DNA of 64,000 nt from Amorphophallus konjac (Eukaryota; Streptophyta; Magnoliopsida; Alismatales; Araceae), in contig CM040124.1 of the NCBI GenBank assembly GCA_022559845.1, positions 72,625,491 through 72,689,490 on the forward strand. Reading direction: 5' to 3'. Every line of letters starts with the position of its first letter. Within the stretch, counting starts at the first letter, position 1. Below the pieces are notes generated by a model. The model was not told where the DNA came from, did no database searches, and saw nothing but the letters and a program-made list of their open reading frames with translations. Positions 54,614-64,000 of the stretch are shown here, one piece after another. Position numbers and translations under genes: made by a program.

Positions 54614-57034
54614 TTTGATTCTTAGGAGGTACGGGTCTTGAACGGTAGGGATAAGACGCTTGTAGAGGGTGATGGATTCAAACCATACACCTAGAGGGAA
54701 TTTAAAAGATGAGGCCAAGGAGGCGAGGGCGTCGGCCAGAATATTCTGTTCGCGAGGGACATGGACAAAGATCAGTTTGGTGAACAATTTGGCATAGGCG
54801 GAGACCATCTCCTGATAAGGCTTGAGTTTAGGATCAAGGGTGCGATACTTGGTCAGCACCTGACGGAGAACAAGTTGACTATCACCCACGACTCACAATT
54901 CGGTGATATAGAAGGAATGTGCCAGTTCTAGACCAGCTAGAAGAGCCTCATACTCAGCAATGTTGTTGGTGACTGGAAATGCGAGGTGAAATGCCTCTGG
55001 AATGGTAACGCCTTCGGGCGTTAGAAGGACAATGCCAATACCCTTCCCTTGAGAATTCAGAGCTCCATCAAAATATAACGTCCACATTGGCTCATCAGAT
55101 TGGGTGATGGACATTAGTTCCTCATCTGGAAACTCTGATTGGACAGGATCGAACTTGGGGAGAGGATGATGAGCGAGATGCTCGGCTATAGCATAGCCTT
55201 TAATCACCTTTTGCTGAATGTAGGTGATGTCAAACTGAGATAGGAAACTCTGCCAGCGTGCTAGCTTATCAGTAAGGACGGATTTCTCCAGAAGGAACTT
55301 GATAGGGTTCATGCGAGCAATCAAACGGACTTTAAGAGCCAGAAAGTAATGTTTTAATTTCTGTACTACCCAAACGAGGGCAGCACAGGTTTTCTCCATG
55401 GCGGTGTACTTCTGCTCACAGGGGTTGAGGAGTTTGGACAGGTAGTAGGTTGCCCATTCCTTACCTTCTTCATCGGCTTGTGCGAGGACGGCTCCCACGG
55501 AGTCATCCAAGACTGAGATGTAAAGGATCAGAGGTTTTTCTGGTTTGGGTGGAATGAGAACGGGTGGACTGGCCAGGTATTCCTTTAACCCTTCAAAAGC
55601 TTTCTGACATTTAGCATCCCAATGGAATTCTACTCCTGGCTTGGTCAACTCGTAGAAAGGTCTACACCTTTGTGAGTGCTGAGACACAAACCGATGAATG
55701 AATTGCAACCTCTCGATTAAATCTTGAACTTCCCTCAAATTTTTGGGAGGCGGCATGTCCCTGATGGCCTTAGCTTTGTTGGGATCTATCTCGATCCCCC
55801 TTTTACTCACAATGAAACCCAGTAATTTACCCGATGACACACCAAACACACACTTCTTCGGGTTCATTTTCAATTGGAACTCCCTTGGTCTCTGCAAGAC
55901 CTTAGCTAAAACCCGTGGATGTTCCACCCTGGTCCTTGATTTTACCAATAAATCATCCACATACACCTCCAGATATATATGCATCATGTCATGAAATATG
56001 GCCATCATAGCTCTTTGGTAAGTAGCTCTAGCATTCTTTAACCCAAACGGCATGACCACGTAACAATATGTTCCCCATGGTGTAGTGAATGACGTCTTCT
56101 CTTGATCCTCTTCTGCCAAACGAATTTGATTATATCCCGAAAATCCATCCATGAATGAGAGGGTCTCAAAACCTACTGTGTTATCGATTAACACATCAAT
56201 GTGAGGCAAGGAAAAATCATCCTTTGGACACGCGCGATTAAGGTCCCGGAAGTCGATGCAAATCATGACTTTTCCATCCTTCTTCATGACCGGGACAATA
56301 TTTGCCACCCACTGAGGATAAAGGACGACTCTCATGAACCTGGCTTTGTGGAGCTTGTCGACCTCTTCTTTCATTTTTAAAGCCATCTGAGGGTGGAAAT
56401 GCTTTAACCTTTATTTTACCGAGACGGACCCTAGTTTTAGAGTTAAGCGATGTTCGACCAAGGTGGAATCTAAGCCCGACATATCCTCGTAGCTCCATGC
56501 AAACGTGTCCTTATATTCCTTGAGCACTTCAATTAAGGCCTCTTCTTCAGAGGGTGGTAGATTATCACTTATGAGGATGATCCTAGGGTCTTCCTCAGTT
56601 CCCAAGTTGACTTCTTTGGTGGACTCTTCTACGGCGGCTGACGGCTCGTCGAATCTCCTTATTCCACTAGCGTATGCGCCAGCCGCATCCTCATATTCTT
56701 CATCCCCTTCTTCAATAGGGTATTCTTCATCGGTGATTTCATAAATCCCATATCCTTCGTCAATCACACAATTGCCCACACATTCTATCTCCGGTAGTTG
56801 GATGGGATTTTCTAGCAACTGGGGGATGGAAAGAAGGGCCTGACACGTAGTGGCTAAATCCAGAAGGAATCGACGAGGGATCTGCTTACCCTTGGATTTC
56901 TTTGTGGATACTACCGTTGACTCATTATTCCTAGGTTGACTGGGTTGTCCTACGGACGAAGAAGAAGCTAAAGAAGATGCCGAAGAATGTACAGGGAACG
57001 ACCCCTCAGAGGAGGGGTAGAAAAGGTCGCTCAT
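54609..57034 (-). pseudogene. Element D reverse transcriptase and two RNase H domains, broken
   Basis: Minus strand. An acidic lead (57034-56411) is followed, after a TAA near 56411, by RT in 56386-54893 with FMDGFSGYNQI and the catalytic VYVDD. Next is a first RNase H-like region (ALAQADEEGKEWA..YTAMEKTCAALVW), and a second RNase H starts at WTLYFDGALNSQGKGIGIV and continues past a TGA at 54890-54892 (NNIAEYEALLAGLELA, then VVGDSQLV and LADALASLA). The duplicated RNase H is a hallmark of the Tat lineage. The frame reaches the C insertion at 54608. Integrase follows at 44714. Confidence 0.92.
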
Positions 57035-57858
57035 AGGACCTTGGATGAGTGGCCCGCAGGGCGGGACGCACTCGTGGAAGATGTAGGTGGTTTCCTCAAC
57101 AATGATGTGTTGTTGAAGAGTTTGAAAATTGAAGTTTTTTTTGTTTCATTTTTGATGACAAAATAATGAAGAGAAATCGAAGGAGAGAGAAAAGTGGTTA
57201 TGGCTAAAGGATTAGGAGGCTCGTAGAGTAGATCATGATTGAAAACCTGGCGCGGGTTGAGAAACCCGCGCAGGTATGTAAGTAGAGAAGGGGACCTAGG
57301 AAGATCGTCAGACAACCGTCTGGCCCAGGAGGAAGACATCAGCGAAGGCTGAGGTGAGTGAATGGAGAAGACGACGGCTAACGAGCCATCGATGGCAATG
57401 TTGATGACGGATGAAGATTCACCGGTGACAGAGTCCTTCTGGCGAGGACGAGGGTAGTTTGGAACCTTGGCAACAGTAGTGACATTCTCTGGCATTTCAG
57501 AGATCAATGGCGGTCCTTCAAGCTGTGGAGGCGAGAACATCCTTTCCAGTGCAACGGAAATATCCCGTATATCAAACCACTTGTCCTATTCGCATTCTGG
57601 ATCTTTGATCTTGCCTCTTTTGATAACACTTGGACATTTTTCGGCCAAATATACAGCATGCGATCCTCCATGTGCTTCTTGCGGGTAATCCCCCATCTGA
57701 ATAACGGACCCTTTGTTGAAGTGGTTTGATAGGGTCCACGTGAGGGGCTTCCAATCCGCCTTGAGTGGTCCTTTGAAGCCTAGGCCAAACCTGCGGTTCG
57801 GCCTGATCTCCTTTGGCAGTTTCAACCTACCTTGTAGTTGTGCACCCAGACCTTTGTC
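57035..57858 (-). mobile_element. Connector between D protease and RT, possible intron
   Basis: Short frames without a known domain, except a G-patch-like stretch at the left of protease (KGWEIMKNIGYQ, stop, DKGLGAQLQG). In Ogre elements an intron separates protease from RT; this segment, T-rich on its minus strand near 57120-57160, is a candidate. I could not assign splice sites with confidence. Confidence 0.4.
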
Positions 57859-59127
57859 CTATTGATAGCCGATATTCTTCATAATCTCCCAACCTTTAGA
57901 ATGAAAAGGAAGATATGGCGTTGTTGCCTTGATCGGCTTCTTTGGTGCTACCGGAATGTGAGATGAATCACATACGTCCAGCAGCGACAATATGGGCCGA
58001 TGAGACGGCCAAACAGAGGGCAGAGAGGTGTTGATAGCATCCACCGTGTGAAGGATAGGTGTACTGACCACTTTAATGATTCTCCCATTGTAAGGAAACT
58101 TTAAGCACTGATGGTTGGTGGAAGGCACATCATCCATGACTTCAATGTAGGGGCGACCCAGTATGGCCTTAAACGTGGGGTCCATGTCGAGGACATGGAT
58201 TTCCGTGAAGACTGACACAGGGCCTAGCTCGGCCTTCAGGATAATCATCCCTTGTGGCGGCCTTTTGCTATTGTCATAAGCTGTGACTGTGATCGAGGAA
58301 GGTCTTATTTGTTCCTCGTCGACCCCACATAACTGAAGGGTGCTCATGGAGATCACAATTATGGACGCACCCGTGTCTACAAGGTAGGGATTTATGGATA
58401 CCCCATTAATTTTTATTGAAATGCACAGTGCATATTTTCGAGCTTCCTTGGGAGCGAGCTCATAGTTGTGGAACATGATGGCCGGTTGTGTGTCCGTTGG
58501 GGTCAGAACGGCCGAAATCTTCTCTACAGGGAGGTCCTCATTCACCATGACCTTTTGAAGATATTCCATTAAGGCCGCCTGATGGGACATAGACCTTTGA
58601 AGCAGCTCGAGGATGGAGATCCGAGAGGGCGTCCTATCCAGGTGTTTTAACAAATCATACTGTGTTCCAGGGACGGGCTTTTCTGGCTGCTCTCCATCCT
58701 TTTCTGGCTGAGACTGCTCGGGGTTCTGACTATTCTGAGGGTAAACCCTATGAAAAATCCATCCACTCCGGAGCACCATGGCTTGCGGCTTTTGCACCTC
58801 TATGGGGTTAGGTGTGGGTTTAAGCAAAGGTTTGAGGGGTAGCGGTGGAGGAATGGTTGATGAAGTAGGGGTGATGATGGGAGTAGGGATCCTGATGAGG
58901 GGTTTGTTAGGTGGAGGTATGGTAGAGGTAGAGGGGAAGTCATACGGGCTATGGAGGGTAAGAGGTTCGGAAGGTGGAGGCGGAGGCAAAGTGGATAAGG
59001 CTTGAGATGGATAATGGTTCTGAGATAGATGGTGGGTGATAAGTGGCTTTGAAGGCATTAGTGGAGGTATAGTAGAGGTAGGCAGGGCCTCATACGGACG
59101 GCAGATAATGAGTGGTTTGGAAGGCAC
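57859..59127 (-). CDS. Element D aspartic protease region, open frame
   Basis: 422 codons on the minus strand. The first 140 residues are proline-rich repeats (IPPLMPSKPLI, TSTIPPP). The retroviral-type protease follows: YLVDTGASIIVIS active site, then FTEIHVLDMDPTFKAILGRPYI with the ILGR motif. The enzyme would cut the polyprotein. It ends at a TAG in the G-patch-like region (57859), where relatives continue, so this is a truncated stretch of a longer frame. Confidence 0.85.
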   Translation of the reverse strand: MPSKPLIICRPYEALPTSTIPPLMPSKPLITHHLSQNHYPSQALSTLPPPPPSEPLTLHSPYDFPSTSTIPPPNKPLIRIPTPIITPTSSTIPPPLPLKPLLKPTPNPIEVQKPQAMVLRSGWIFHRVYPQNSQNPEQSQPEKDGEQPEKPVPGTQYDLLKHLDRTPSRISILELLQRSMSHQAALMEYLQKVMVNEDLPVEKISAVLTPTDTQPAIMFHNYELAPKEARKYALCISIKINGVSINPYLVDTGASIIVISMSTLQLCGVDEEQIRPSSITVTAYDNSKRPPQGMIILKAELGPVSVFTEIHVLDMDPTFKAILGRPYIEVMDDVPSTNHQCLKFPYNGRIIKVVSTPILHTVDAINTSLPSVWPSHRPILSLLDVCDSSHIPVAPKKPIKATTPYLPFHSKGWEIMKNIGYQ

Positions 59128-59513
59128 AGGGGTAGCGGGGGAGATGGCGAAATAGAGGGATGAGTGAGAATGAGAGGAGGTGAGGGTATGACGGAGGTGG
59201 ATGGCTGATAGGTCATTGGTGAGTTAGTGGTAGGAGTGCGAATGAGAGGGCGTGACGGTTGTGGAAACAACGAAGGCCGTATTATAAGTGGTGACGCGGG
59301 TTGATGAGAGAGGGGTGCTACCCGGGCAAGGTGAGGGGGTTGCCTGATGATAGGGTCGACGGTAGCTAAGATGGAGGTGCTTTCCGAATGCCAACCTTGC
59401 TATCTCCCGACTTCCGGAAAAGAGGAGATGGGGTTGACCTGGTGATTGGGTTGTTGGTGCTCCGGCAATGGATTCTGGATTATGCCCATGTTGAGCTGTT
59501 GTGGTTGGGCCTG

Positions 59514-61362
59514 CTAAGGCTGCTGCTGTTGTTGTGGTTGTTGCTGTGGCTGCTGTTGTAGTTGCTGGAACTGTGGCCTAGGAGGAGGTCTCCTGGCTTT
59601 GAGCGTCGCGATGTATCGCCTCATTTCATCCCAGTGAATTCCGCCTTCATCGTTCGTATCGTGGATGTAATCTTTAAACTGAAAGCAGTTGTCGACTGTG
59701 TGTCCTGGCTGCCTGTGATAGACGTAGTATCTGGAGGTATCAACATTCGGGGGCCACGCGAGCCTTTCCCTGGGTAGGATGAGTGTGTTTGAGGCCATGA
59801 GGGCGCTGAAAATATCTGCCAGAGTTTCTGGCAATGGTGGGTAATAGGCTCTTTTGGGACCAATCGGCCTCCTTTATTGCTGTGGGGGGCCATAATTCCC
59901 TGGGGGTGGAACTTGGTTGTACTAAAGTGGCAGTTGTTGTTGCTGGGGTCGGGGTTGTTGCTGGGGTTGAAGTAGTTGAGGCATGTTATTCTGGGGTGGA
60001 TTGTTTTGGGGTGGAGGACGAGAGGGGAAAGGACCTTGTTGGAGGGGAAGTCGGGGCATTTGTGGAGGCCTTGGGTTGAGTGCATAGTTGGCATTGTTGA
60101 CTGCACTCACCTGCTCATTTGTTACCACCCCTTCTGTTGCTCCACCCGGGACACCAGTGCCTGTCTTCTGATCACTTTGGGCTTTGGCGGCTCAAACATG
60201 TGCATAATAGGGGAGTCTTTCAACTGGGTCTGGACATACCAGGCCCTTTCGTAGAGTTCCTCCATTGTGATAAGCTTGTTCATGGCCAGGATGTGCATGA
60301 ACTGTGGGGTTGCATTGGACACAATCATCTTTACTTGTTCAGGCTCTGAATGGGTATCTCTTATTCTTTCTGCTAGGGACCTCCATCTGTCGACATAGAG
60401 GACAAAATCCTCGTCGGGCTTCATTTTCTCGGCCACTAGGTCAGTAATGGAAAGAGAGGGACTGACCCTATCCCGATACTTTTGCAAGAATCTTCTTTGC
60501 ACCGTATCAAAGTTCTCGGCCTCGTTGGGCTCCAAAGAGTAGAACCACTCTAGTGCAGGGCCGTCCAATGATCTCCGAAAGAGATATGCTAGGAATCTCT
60601 GTTCATTTTGCCAATAGGAGGATTCATACATGAAGTCCTTGAGGTGAATAAAGGGATTGCCAGTGCCATTGTACCTACGGTACGTGGGCATTTCAGAGGG
60701 AGGAAGATGGATCACCGGAAGGATTGGCAAGGTGACCTCCGGGGTGGATTTCACGTCCACCATTTTCTTCAAATTCTGAAACTGTTCGTTCATTCTATTG
60801 AACCTGTTGAGGAGCGATTGGGCGAGCTCCTCGGGAGGTGAAGGTGGCACGTGCCACTAGGGAGGAAAATGTCTCCCGGAGACTTGAGGGGGAAATCCCG
60901 AATGAGAGGGAGCTGTCGGACCGCCGGTAGTTGGCCCCAGCTGGAGCGGTATGTGGGGAACAGCAGGGGTTTGAGATTGTGAAGGGAACTGGAACGAGGG
61001 TGGTTGTTGGCTCGCTTGCCCTTGAAGCGAGGGAGACTGGATGGCTTGCGCCAGTGAAGGAGATGGGATGGCCTGCACCGACTCTTGGAGGGGTGCGACG
61101 GCTGGAGTTGACTCTTGAGGAGCGGGGGAAACAGATTTCCCTTTCAGAATGGCCTGGAAGGCCCGGAGCTGCTCAGAGGTAAGCTCCGAGTTGGCAAGGA
61201 CACCCAGCAAGGAGGAGATGTCCTGTGGTGGGGATGTTTCCCCCGCGGTAACCTGCACCTCACGTGAGGTTCATAAGAAGGACCCGAGTCCATAGCATGG
61301 ACTCGCGGCTCGACTGATTCACCACGACCAGGGTGGTTCTCCTCAAAAGACTCGTGAGCCAT
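59514..61362 (-). pseudogene. gag: Element D gag, broken
   Basis: Starts MAHESFEENHPGRGES at 61362. A frameshift near 61265 leads to LLGVLANSELTSEQLRAFQAIL and a TAG at 60857. The gag core follows (YRRYNGTGNPFIHLKDFMYES; EKMKPDEDFVLYVDRW; IVSNATPQFMHIL), then a frame change near 60122, a glutamine/proline-rich stretch, a TAG and a TAA between 59922 and 59840, and a zinc-knuckle-like YHRQPGHTVDNCFQF with a long poly-Gln tail ending at 59514. The core aligns well with E gag. Between 59128 and 59513 there is proline-rich or low-complexity sequence without a clear frame. Confidence 0.88.
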
Positions 61363-61910
61363 ACTTAGAGTTTTTTCGGAACGCAAAAACATACACCGGC
61401 AAGCAAATAGCAGAGATTATCAAACAAGTGGATGCCTTTACGCCCTTTTTTTGTGTTTTGATCTTGATGATTTTTTTGTGTTTTTAACTGGATCTGAAGT
61501 TCTCACAAAGTAGGGACCCTAGTTTATTTTTGTTTCACCGCCGTGTCAGCTAGGGGCTCTCGTCTCACCACGAATGGGTCGACTAACTCCGGGGAACTTC
61601 AATGGTACAACCGGCCCAGTGAATGAAGAGGAGATTCTTCGATGTCGGGGACTTACGGAGGTCCCAATGGAGGAGATTCTAGTCCGTCGATAGGAATTCC
61701 TGAACGGAGAGTCCTTCCTTCCCCGAGAGAGGGTGATCCTTAGAAAAAAATGAAAAAGAATAGAAAAGAGGGATGGATGTATGCAATGGAATGCTGACAG
61801 ATATATGGAGCACAACAGAACAATGAACACAACAAAAATATAACAACATGCAAGAGACAGTAAAGGAAATCACAAGAAACTGCGAGGGTAACTGAAAGAA
61901 AGCAAGAGTG
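61363..61910 (-). mobile_element. 5' leader of element D
   Basis: About 550 bp between primer site and gag. No gene. Confidence 0.75.
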
Positions 61911-61928
61911 GTCCCACCGTGATCGCCA
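61911..61928 (-). other. Primer binding site of element D, tRNA-Arg type
   Basis: Minus strand TGGCGATCACGGTGGGAC, five bases from the LTR; identical to the site in E. Confidence 0.8.
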
Positions 61929-63216
61929 ATCTATGAGCGACGTCACGCGGTTGGAATGATGCGGAGCGCGAGGGCTCGCATTTTTGTTTTGTTTTGCTTT
62001 TTGTTTTACTTTGCTGCAGCACAGAAATAAGAGAGAAGAGGAGAGAGGCCACCACGGGAGATTGCTCCGATGGGACGTGCGGGACAGATGCAATATAACA
62101 AAATATGGGGGTTAAACGGCCATAGCGGGAAGTGACTCGCCGCGGTCTCGGGGGGACGGGAATGGTGCAGAAATCAAATAACAAGAATTGAAATGGCCAT
62201 TGCGGGAAGTGACTCACCACGGCCTCGAGAGTATAGCAGATATAGAAGCAATTCAAGATATACAAAAGAAAGGACAGAATTCAAACGGCCATTGCGAGAA
62301 GTGACTCGCCGCGGCCTCGAGAATATGAGCAGATAAGAATATAACAGAATATAGAGAGAATATAGAGAACGGGAATTTAAATGGCCATTGGGGAAGTGAC
62401 TTGCCGCGGCCTCGAGAATATGAGCAGATAAGAATATAACAGAATATAAGGAGAATATAAAGAACGGGAATTTAAACGACCATTGGGGAAGTGACTCGCC
62501 GCGGCCTCGAGAATATAAGCAGATGTGAATATGACAAGATATAAATGACGGAATTTAAACGGCCATTGCGGGAAGTAACTTGCCACGGCCTCGAGAGTAT
62601 GATGTGATCGCCAGGGGCCAAAGACCCCAAAATAAGAAAATGATCGCGCCTACCTCACTAGCAGGAAGTGGCGGGTTGCTTCTTCCTCCCCCTTCGGCCG
62701 GTCGACGGAGAGGGCTTTCTTTAGTTACCCTTGCAAAACAACATACAGTAAATAAACGGAATTAGAAAATGGCAGTGTAGTATCAATCCCTTGCAATAGA
62801 AAGTGATGAAATCGTAGCAGGACACACACCTGGTTGGTGTGGTTTTAAACCCCTCTCGGACACGAGTAGGAGGGAAATGTAATGATGAATGGAGTTATGC
62901 AAAAGTATAAGATTCCCTTATGAAGGGAGATGAAGAATGGAGGATGATGAATGCAAAAGAACTACGAAGAAAAGGAGAGAGTTGGCTTATTGGATGTGCC
63001 GATGGCGAGATCCGGCGGAGCTTCGCCAGCGTAGGGACGACGTGAAAGCACGGTGGACGAAGGTGGCCTTCCTCCTGCGAGCACGGGCACCCGGGAAGTC
63101 GGCAGAACCTCCTCCTGAAAAGAACCTACGGGTTAGAAAAGGATCCGGCAGCCTCTGGGTTCCAGCAGCCTGTCGGACCTCTCAAAAAGCTCTCCTCGGA
63201 CGGAGGGGGGGTTCTG

Positions 63217-63226
63217 CTATTTATAG
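63217..63226 (-). promoter_or_regulatory. TATA box of the D 5' LTR
   Basis: CTATAAATAG on the minus strand, 14 bases from the first palindrome unit at 63240. Confidence 0.7.
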
Positions 63227-63239
63227 AGATCCAGAGAAT

Positions 63240-63793
63240 GGAGGCGTCCAGGGGCCTGGACTCCTTCATCAGGGCATTAATAATATTTTATTATTTTTAT
63301 TTTTAATACTTTCAAGAAGGCGTCCAGGCAACTGGACGCCTTCAAAACTGCCCACCGGAACCCCGTCGAAAGCCGCACACGGTTTGGTACAGCGCGTGGT
63401 TTTGGTTGGCACCCGTGACTCACGAGTGGGCGCGTCTGGCTGGCAAGACGTCTTCACAATTTAGATTTTTTCTCAAACGACAAACCGATCGGCGGATCGG
63501 GGGCGCCCGTGAGCAAGATGATGAAGGCGTCCAGGCACCTGGATGCCTTCAAAAAATTATTATTTTATTTGTTTTTTTATTTTTTTATTTTTTTCATTTT
63601 CATGAAGGTGTTCAGGAAAGTGGACGCCTTCAAGAATTATGATTTTTTTATTATTTTTTATATTATATATTTTTTTCATTTTTATGAAGGCATCTAGGGA
63701 GCTGGACGCCTTTAAAAAAATATATATTTTTTATTTTTATATTTTTCATATATTTTTCAACTGATGAAGGTGTCCAGGAGACTAGACTCCTTC
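63240..63793. repeat. D palindrome island in U3 of the 5' LTR, 6 units
   Basis: Units at 63240, 63315, 63523, 63604, 63686 and 63766, in the same order as in the 3' LTR. Several carry C-to-T or G-to-A changes in one arm that weaken the stem. Confidence 0.88.
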
Positions 63794-64000
63794 AAGAAAA
63801 ACCTCTGGATCCTCCCGAAAAGCCGTCGACAGCCATCCGTCAGACATCCTTCTGGTTCCGGAAACTTCTGATGCGTCCGGTTGGCGATGATGCCGTCCGT
63901 ATGCTGTATGATTTCCGCGACGAGGCGGTTTCCGGATGCTGCAGGGGTGTTACGTTACCTACTCAAAAGGTGAAAGAAGACTCAAGAATAGGAAGCACTC

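Larger units (their letters stand above)
21772..64000 (-). mobile_element. Element D: giant Tat/Ogre-like retrotransposon with an antisense gene cluster, continues past the right edge
   Basis: The minus-strand element runs from the 5' LTR (61934 to the right edge) through leader, gag, protease, RT, RNase H twice and integrase, then a 19-kb non-pol region and the 3' LTR (21772-23943). By comparison with the 3' LTR, about 90 bases of the 5' LTR lie outside. Removing C (9.9 kb), G (about 3.1 kb) and H (about 3.5 kb) leaves roughly 26 kb of D itself, in the range of Ogre elements. The duplicated RNase H and tRNA-Arg-type primer site support the Tat/Ogre lineage. LTR pairs differ by about 4-5% in the part compared by eye. 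All pol genes carry lesions, so this copy is dead. Confidence 0.85.
61934..64000 (-). mobile_element. 5' LTR of element D, incomplete at the window edge
   Basis: Aligns with 21772 to about 23870 of the 3' LTR, with about 4-5% differences in the part checked. The TATA box (63217-63226), the 94-bp repeats (62110-62580) and the six palindromes are all conserved in order. Confidence 0.92.

Overview
The window is a stack of nested LTR retrotransposons typical of the repeat-rich intergenic DNA of a large flowering-plant genome. I found no host single-copy gene, rRNA gene, tRNA gene or CRISPR array. The plant assignment rests on chromodomain Ty3 elements, Tat-type elements with two RNase H domains, Athila-like LTRs with a tRNA-Asp-type primer site, and genes of the plant mobile domain type. 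I could not narrow the species. LAYOUT. 1-5.1 kb: 3' end of a plus-strand chromovirus (A), its pol open across the left edge, followed by its 3' LTR. 5.1-7.6 kb: leader, primer site and 5' LTR of a minus-strand Athila-like element (F1). 7.6-10.0 kb: 3' interior and LTR of a plus-strand relative of F1 (F2). 10.0-12.1 kb: decayed 3' end of a second plus-strand chromovirus (B) with its LTR. 12.1-21.8 kb: element E, minus strand, a Tat-lineage relative with a broken gag and an unrecognised second ORF but no reverse transcriptase or integrase. 21.8 kb to beyond the right edge: element D, a very large minus-strand Tat/Ogre-like element inserted in the 5' LTR of E. D carries gag, protease, RT, two RNase H domains and integrase, all with lesions. 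Between integrase and its 3' LTR it has about 19 kb holding a plus-strand (antisense) cluster of four related, intron-containing genes, here called alpha, beta, gamma and delta. Alpha resembles the DUF7745 type; beta and delta carry a plant mobile domain; gamma keeps only the ends of the same gene. G and H are two further insertions that split gamma and delta. 44.7-54.6 kb: element C, a complete young minus-strand chromovirus with an intact 1755-codon gag-pol, near-identical 2.3-kb LTRs, a tRNA-iMet-type primer site and a CTTTC target duplication, inserted in the RNase H/integrase linker of D. HOW IT FITS TOGETHER. Insertion order is B, then E into B, then D into E, then C, G and H into D. The most unusual parts are the antisense gene family of D, with exon lengths conserved between copies, and family-specific islands of short palindromes. 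These islands lie just upstream of LTR TATA boxes, and in D the same palindromes also lie around the start of antisense gene beta. A possible reading, which is inference only, is that D carries its own trans-acting factor and the binding sites for it.
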